Shown: one piece after another, positions 63,116-64,000 of the stretch | Layout: every line of letters starts with the position of its first letter | Numbering within the stretch: the stretch's first letter is position 1 | Source of the DNA: Paralithodes platypus | Taxonomy: Eukaryota; Arthropoda; Malacostraca; Decapoda; Lithodidae | Direction of reading: 5' to 3' | NCBI GenBank assembly: GCA_032716605.1 | Contig: CM064560.1 | Location: forward strand, 11,375,083 to 11,439,082 | DNA length: 64,000 nt | Translations under genes and position numbers: made by a program | The notes under the pieces: generated by a model | What the model was told of the DNA's origin: nothing | The model's input: the letters and a program-made list of their open reading frames with translations, nothing else | Database searches by the model: none

Positions 63116-64000
63116 CGCCCCATCTTGAGAATAATAAATTAATCAGTGATAGGCAATATGGTTTTAGACGATGTCGATCAACTGCAGACATGCTATGCCT
63201 TCTTACGCATCAGATCAACCAAGCTACAGACCAACATGGTGAAACACATACAATAGCACTGGATATATCAAAGGCATTTGATAGAGTCTGGCATCAATCC
63301 TTATTGTCGAAGATGTCACACTACGGCCTTGCATCATTAGTTCCACTAATTTCTTCTTATCTTCATAACAGAAAAATACGTGTATGGTAGATGGCCTTTA
63401 TTCTCAATTTCACTCAATAAATGCTGGTGTTCCCCAGGGATCAGTTTTGGCCCCAATTCTGTTCCTCATTCATATCAATGATCTCATATCTACCACTCAT
63501 AATCCAATACATTCCTACGCAGATGACTCAACACTCCACAGTTCCTTCACATTTACCAATTCTTTCACCCAACCCGATCTTATAAATTCAAAAATAAACA
63601 CACTGCAATTTCTCTGAACCAGGACCTTTCTAGAATTAATGGATGGGGACAAAAGAATCTAGTTTCCTTTAATGCACAGAAAACCAAGTACATTCAATTT
63701 TCTAACCGACAGAATCTCACTGACTCCCATATATTTTTTAATGATGTAAATATTCCCACTTCCCCTAGTATTGACATTCTCGGTGTAACATTAACTACTA
63801 ACTTGAGCTGGACACATTATGTTAGAAGCATTGCTAAGAATGCCTCTAAAAAACTGGGACTCCTGTACAGAGTTCGAGAATTCTTCACTGACGAGCAGTT
63901 GGCCGTGATATATAAAAGTCATGTGCGTTCTCAGATGGATTACTGTTCACCTCTGTGGGGTGGAAGTGGAGTGGTTGCATTGAGGCAGTTGGACAAAATT
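63115..64000 (+). mobile_element. LINE-C (Jockey-type), truncated by window end
   Basis: RT core related to but distinct from LINE-A: 'NNKLISDRQYGFRRCRSTAD', 'TIALDISKAFDRVWHQSLLS' (first Asp), a frameshift near 63385, 'NAGVPQGSVLAPILFLIHIN', 'HSYADDSTLHSSF' (ADD), another frame change near 63600, then 'NVPTSPSIDILGV'-type and 'DYCSPLWGGSG' blocks to the window edge. Broken frames show a pseudogene. Confidence 0.82.

Overview
This is an arthropod nuclear genomic window, most likely from a decapod crustacean. It has no bacterial-style operons, ribosome binding sites or rRNA. It contains TTAGG/CCTAA telomere-type repeats, long (TA)n, (GA)n and (CT)n microsatellites, and a dense, layered population of transposable elements. 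The organism call is inference from repeat content. I see no complete host gene. One short minus-strand open segment (22197-22460) is the only candidate host exon.

Layout. 1-2.8 kb: AT-rich DNA with a fold-back element (1803-2620) whose core is a telomere-repeat palindrome. 2.8-8.5 kb: a Jockey-type LINE ('LINE-A', minus) whose 3' UTR is split by a CR1-type LINE ('LINE-B', plus), followed by a head-to-head LINE-A 3' fragment. 8.8-16 kb: two copies of a TTAA-flanked MITE (MITE-A) on either side of a decayed Ty3/gypsy pol (Gypsy-1, minus), which is itself split by a long-armed fold-back element carrying another LINE-B tail. 16-23 kb: tRNA-derived SINEs, minisatellites, a piggyBac terminus relic, MITE-B, a TA-flanked MITE, a long-armed MITE and the candidate exon. 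23-33 kb: an RTE-like RT fragment, a gag-like ORF, a second LINE-B (minus) carrying its own 0.4 kb insertion, and a decayed gypsy pol (Gypsy-2, plus). 33-43 kb: three more LINE-A copies, interrupted by MITE-C, MITE-D and SINEs. 43-50 kb: tandem repeats, then a piggyBac element with a near-intact transposase and a very large Ala-Pro repeat N-terminus. 50-64 kb: an unclassified Cys/His ORF1-like coding region into which a complete LTR element (Gypsy-3, minus, 53827-62149) has inserted, with MITE-A copy 3 inside one LTR; the window ends in a third LINE ('LINE-C').

The most unusual object is Gypsy-3. Its LTRs are about 1.8 kb and nearly identical, with a 4-bp ATGT target duplication, PBS and PPT. 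Its interior has no reverse transcriptase, and the domain order is gag - zinc knuckle - protease - integrase - RNase H, so RNase H lies downstream of integrase, opposite to normal Ty3/gypsy order. One integrase catalytic Asp is Val and the first RNase H Asp is Glu, so the element looks like a recently mobilised non-autonomous retrotransposon dependent on a helper.

The second theme is TTAA (piggyBac-type) transposition. At least four MITE families, one autonomous-type element and one relic terminus all sit at TTAA. Three insertions can be checked against an empty site elsewhere in this same window. The nesting gives relative ages: ORF1-like element, then Gypsy-3, then MITE-A copy 3; LINE-A, then LINE-B, MITE-C and MITE-D; Gypsy-1, then fold-back, then LINE-B.
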